Part shown: positions 29,214-30,799 of the stretch, piece by piece
Layout: the number at the start of each line of letters is the position of its first letter
Position numbering within the stretch: the stretch's first letter is position 1
DNA from: Fragilaria crotonensis
Lineage: Eukaryota > Bacillariophyta > Fragilariophyceae > Fragilariales > Fragilariaceae
Direction: 5' to 3'
DNA: 30,799 nt
Assembly: GCA_022925895.1 (NCBI GenBank)
Contig: JAKSYS010000716.1
Span: forward strand, 1 to 30,799
Made by a program: the position numbers and the translations under genes
Notes under the pieces: model-generated
What the model was told of the DNA's origin: nothing
Databases searched by the model: none
What the model saw: the letters and a program-made list of their open reading frames with translations, nothing else

Positions 29214-29550
29214 GTTTTACGTTTGTTCTCAGAGAATGCACTGCTGGCATTCAATTGCTATTGACCCCGAAACTGAGTACATGCATGTGCTAGCGTACGT
29301 CACTTCATTGAGCTACGACGCACTGGAGTACGACTCCATTGGTCTACTGTGCTACTGTGAGGTCTTGACACGCTCCACGAGTTTATTGTACATTCAGAGT
29401 CTCTATCCTTGTGGTACAGTGCTTTCTTCTCCCAGTAGCACTACTTGTACTAGTAGAGCTCCCTCTCTCATGAACATGAACAAAACAACTGGTGGAAATG
29501 TCGTGCGCTGAGCTACTATTGCTTGTATTGACATTTCACCTACTTCAAGA
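29214..29550. other. Right boundary of the mobile block
   Basis: From about 29,230 the sequence again looks like the host spacers, with six GTAC tetramers at 29,277-29,450. No gene is seen. The element edge probably lies near 29,200-29,260, where an interrupted ttctcagagaa palindrome occurs. No 3-bp target duplication could be assigned. Confidence 0.35.
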
Positions 29551-29552
29551 TG

Positions 29553-29895
29553 CTACAGTCGGATGTATTCAACAAAAACTACTTGCCATCCATCTTCCAT
29601 CTTGATCATGTTCACAAAGCACACAACAGTGCCGTTTGCCAGCATGCTGCGTACCTTGAGAGGCTGGGGTGTCACCGGTGTGTTAATTTTCCAGACTTTG
29701 CTTCACGGAACCCATGACCTTGCGGTACTTGCTTTCGTCCACGAAGTCATAGCCTGTTGAGTGACCCCGGTGCCTTGTTGTAGGAAGACCGCGCCCCGAG
29801 TCGCCGCAATTGAGGTCCTTCAAGTCCAAAGGAATGCCAGTAACGTTCTCGGTGACTAACGTAGAATTAACAACCGGGAAAGACTTCCAAAGCAA
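29553..29895 (-). pseudogene. Decayed 3' end of an unidentified gene
   Basis: Two neighbouring frames carry protein-like sequence. One, 29,895 to 29,683, includes G-I-P-L-D-L-K-D-L-N-C-G-D-S-G-R-G and Y-D-F-V-D-E-S-K-Y-R-K. The other, from about 29,690 to TAG 29553, includes P-L-K-V-R-S-M-L-A-N-G-T-V-V-C and M-E-D-G-W-Q-V-V-F-V-E-Y. Together they look like one C-terminus broken by a frame change. I do not recognise the family. Further upstream (to 30,060) the trace is lost among stops. Confidence 0.35.
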
Positions 29896-30799
29896 TCAAG
29901 ATGTCGTTCCTGTCGTGGAGAAGAATGATCAAACACACGCCAACAAACTCGTCGTTGCCAACATTGTTGCCATGCCAGCATGCTTGGGGCTGCGCTTTCG
30001 ATGAACTTCTCATCCACAAAGTGATCGCCTGCTATTTACAAAACAGCCAAATCCGAGGATGATGGTGACGTTTTCTCATCATCAGGCGGGCCTTGGATAC
30101 TAGAAGGGATTTAATAAGGAAATCTACGAAACACCATTAGATGAATACCTCAAGAAAAAACGAACAAACACTACAACATGTCCCCACTTACCATCAGTTC
30201 AAGAAGTGTAGGTTCGAACATTTGTTCTCGAAACTTCTAACGACAAGACAGCACAATACCTCAAACCCATCCAGACTGGTTGTTGAAGCAGTTAACGATC
30301 ATCTGGTGTGTTGATTCGACTGCCGCAAGGAGTCAGTAAGAATGAGACTTGAGGTATTGAACAGCATCGTCGTTTGAGGATTGAGATGCGTATGTGTAGA
30401 AGCTGCGATTTGTGTAATTGTGTACGAAATTACACATCCAGAATAGACTACACCCCTACAATTTCTACGTAAGATTCAGCGTAACTTTTGAACCTGTACA
30501 ACTCCTACAATTTGCTCTGAATGATTTCGATCGTCACTGGAAAACCTTCTTCAAGTTTGCATGTGATCAATCTTCGTGCGAAGAATCTTTGCAAAAGCCT
30601 TCGCTGGAAGCATGTTCGAAATTTTTGTCTCAAGGTAAATTTTTGGTTTGTAGCTGGCTGGCCTGAGAGGATTCTGTAAGGAACACGACCCAAATGACGT
30701 TATGACTTAACGATGATAAAACCGTTACATATCGCCAATAAAACCCGAAAACCGACCTCTCACTAGGGTTAAGAAAGATTACCCCATGTCCCTGGTACA
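29896..30799. other. Right spacer without a supported gene
   Basis: Two overlapping short frames (about 30,418-30,693, one on each strand) have no recognisable protein character. A cttcgtgcgaag hairpin lies at about 30,573-30,584 within gaag/cttc-rich sequence that resembles the region near 18,250-18,340. Nothing else is supported. Confidence 0.4.

Noticed and set aside
18171-29226. Possible terminal inverted repeat pair 18171-18194 and 29203-29226
   Set aside because: Only 16 of 24 positions match, both are A/T-rich, and there is no flanking 3-bp duplication; this is near chance expectation.
30418-30693. Overlapping short frames on both strands near the right end
   Set aside because: No recognisable motif; each is the other's shadow over gaag/cttc-rich sequence.

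Overview
The window is most likely nuclear DNA of a diatom or close stramenopile. The evidence is short GT-AG introns of about 77-124 nt, a duplicated gene with a DUF6824-type domain (core W-H-P-R-D-D-D-[IV]-I-C-G-R-G) that I know mainly from diatoms, secretory and plastid-like N-termini, and no bacterial operon signals. No rRNA, tRNA or CRISPR was recognised.

Host block, about 1-18,100. In order: a ZZ zinc-finger array protein (+); two related tiny membrane-peptide ORFs (+); a secreted or plastid-targeted FG-GAP/VCBS-like protein (-); the mismatch repair gene MLH1 (-, with introns); a decayed DUF6824 gene (-); a relic of a branched-chain aminotransferase (BCAT) presequence (+); an intact DUF6824 gene (-); the full BCAT gene (+), head-to-head with it; and a GOST-family seven-transmembrane protein (-). 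The DUF6824 gene plus the BCAT 5' end form a tandem segmental duplication. One copy kept the complete BCAT and an intact DUF6824 frame. The other lost both.

Mobile block, about 18,150-29,250. It starts with a PIF/Harbinger (DDE_Tnp_4) transposase with visible D, D and E motifs and a clean 77-nt intron. It is followed by genes unlike ordinary host genes: a protein with two W-x-x-S-x-A-x-x-x-L-L repeats; a protein with two copies of a roughly 65-residue KPD-x-YG domain; a divergent four-exon, 933-residue protein with one more copy of that domain and a C-terminal AT-hook; a zinc-finger plus papain-like cysteine protease protein; an acidic repeat protein whose stop overlaps the protease start (ATGA); and a GNAT acetyltransferase reading frame continuing through several frame changes. 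I read this as one large composite Harbinger-type element or nested insertions, but I found no convincing terminal inverted repeats by eye.

Right flank, about 29,250-30,799. It resembles the host spacers again (many GTAC tetramers) and holds a decayed coding remnant.

Several conserved genes (ZZ protein, GOST protein, first DUF6824 copy, GNAT block) need single-base frame changes to read through. Either decay or residual assembly indels could explain this, so exact gene ends there are provisional.
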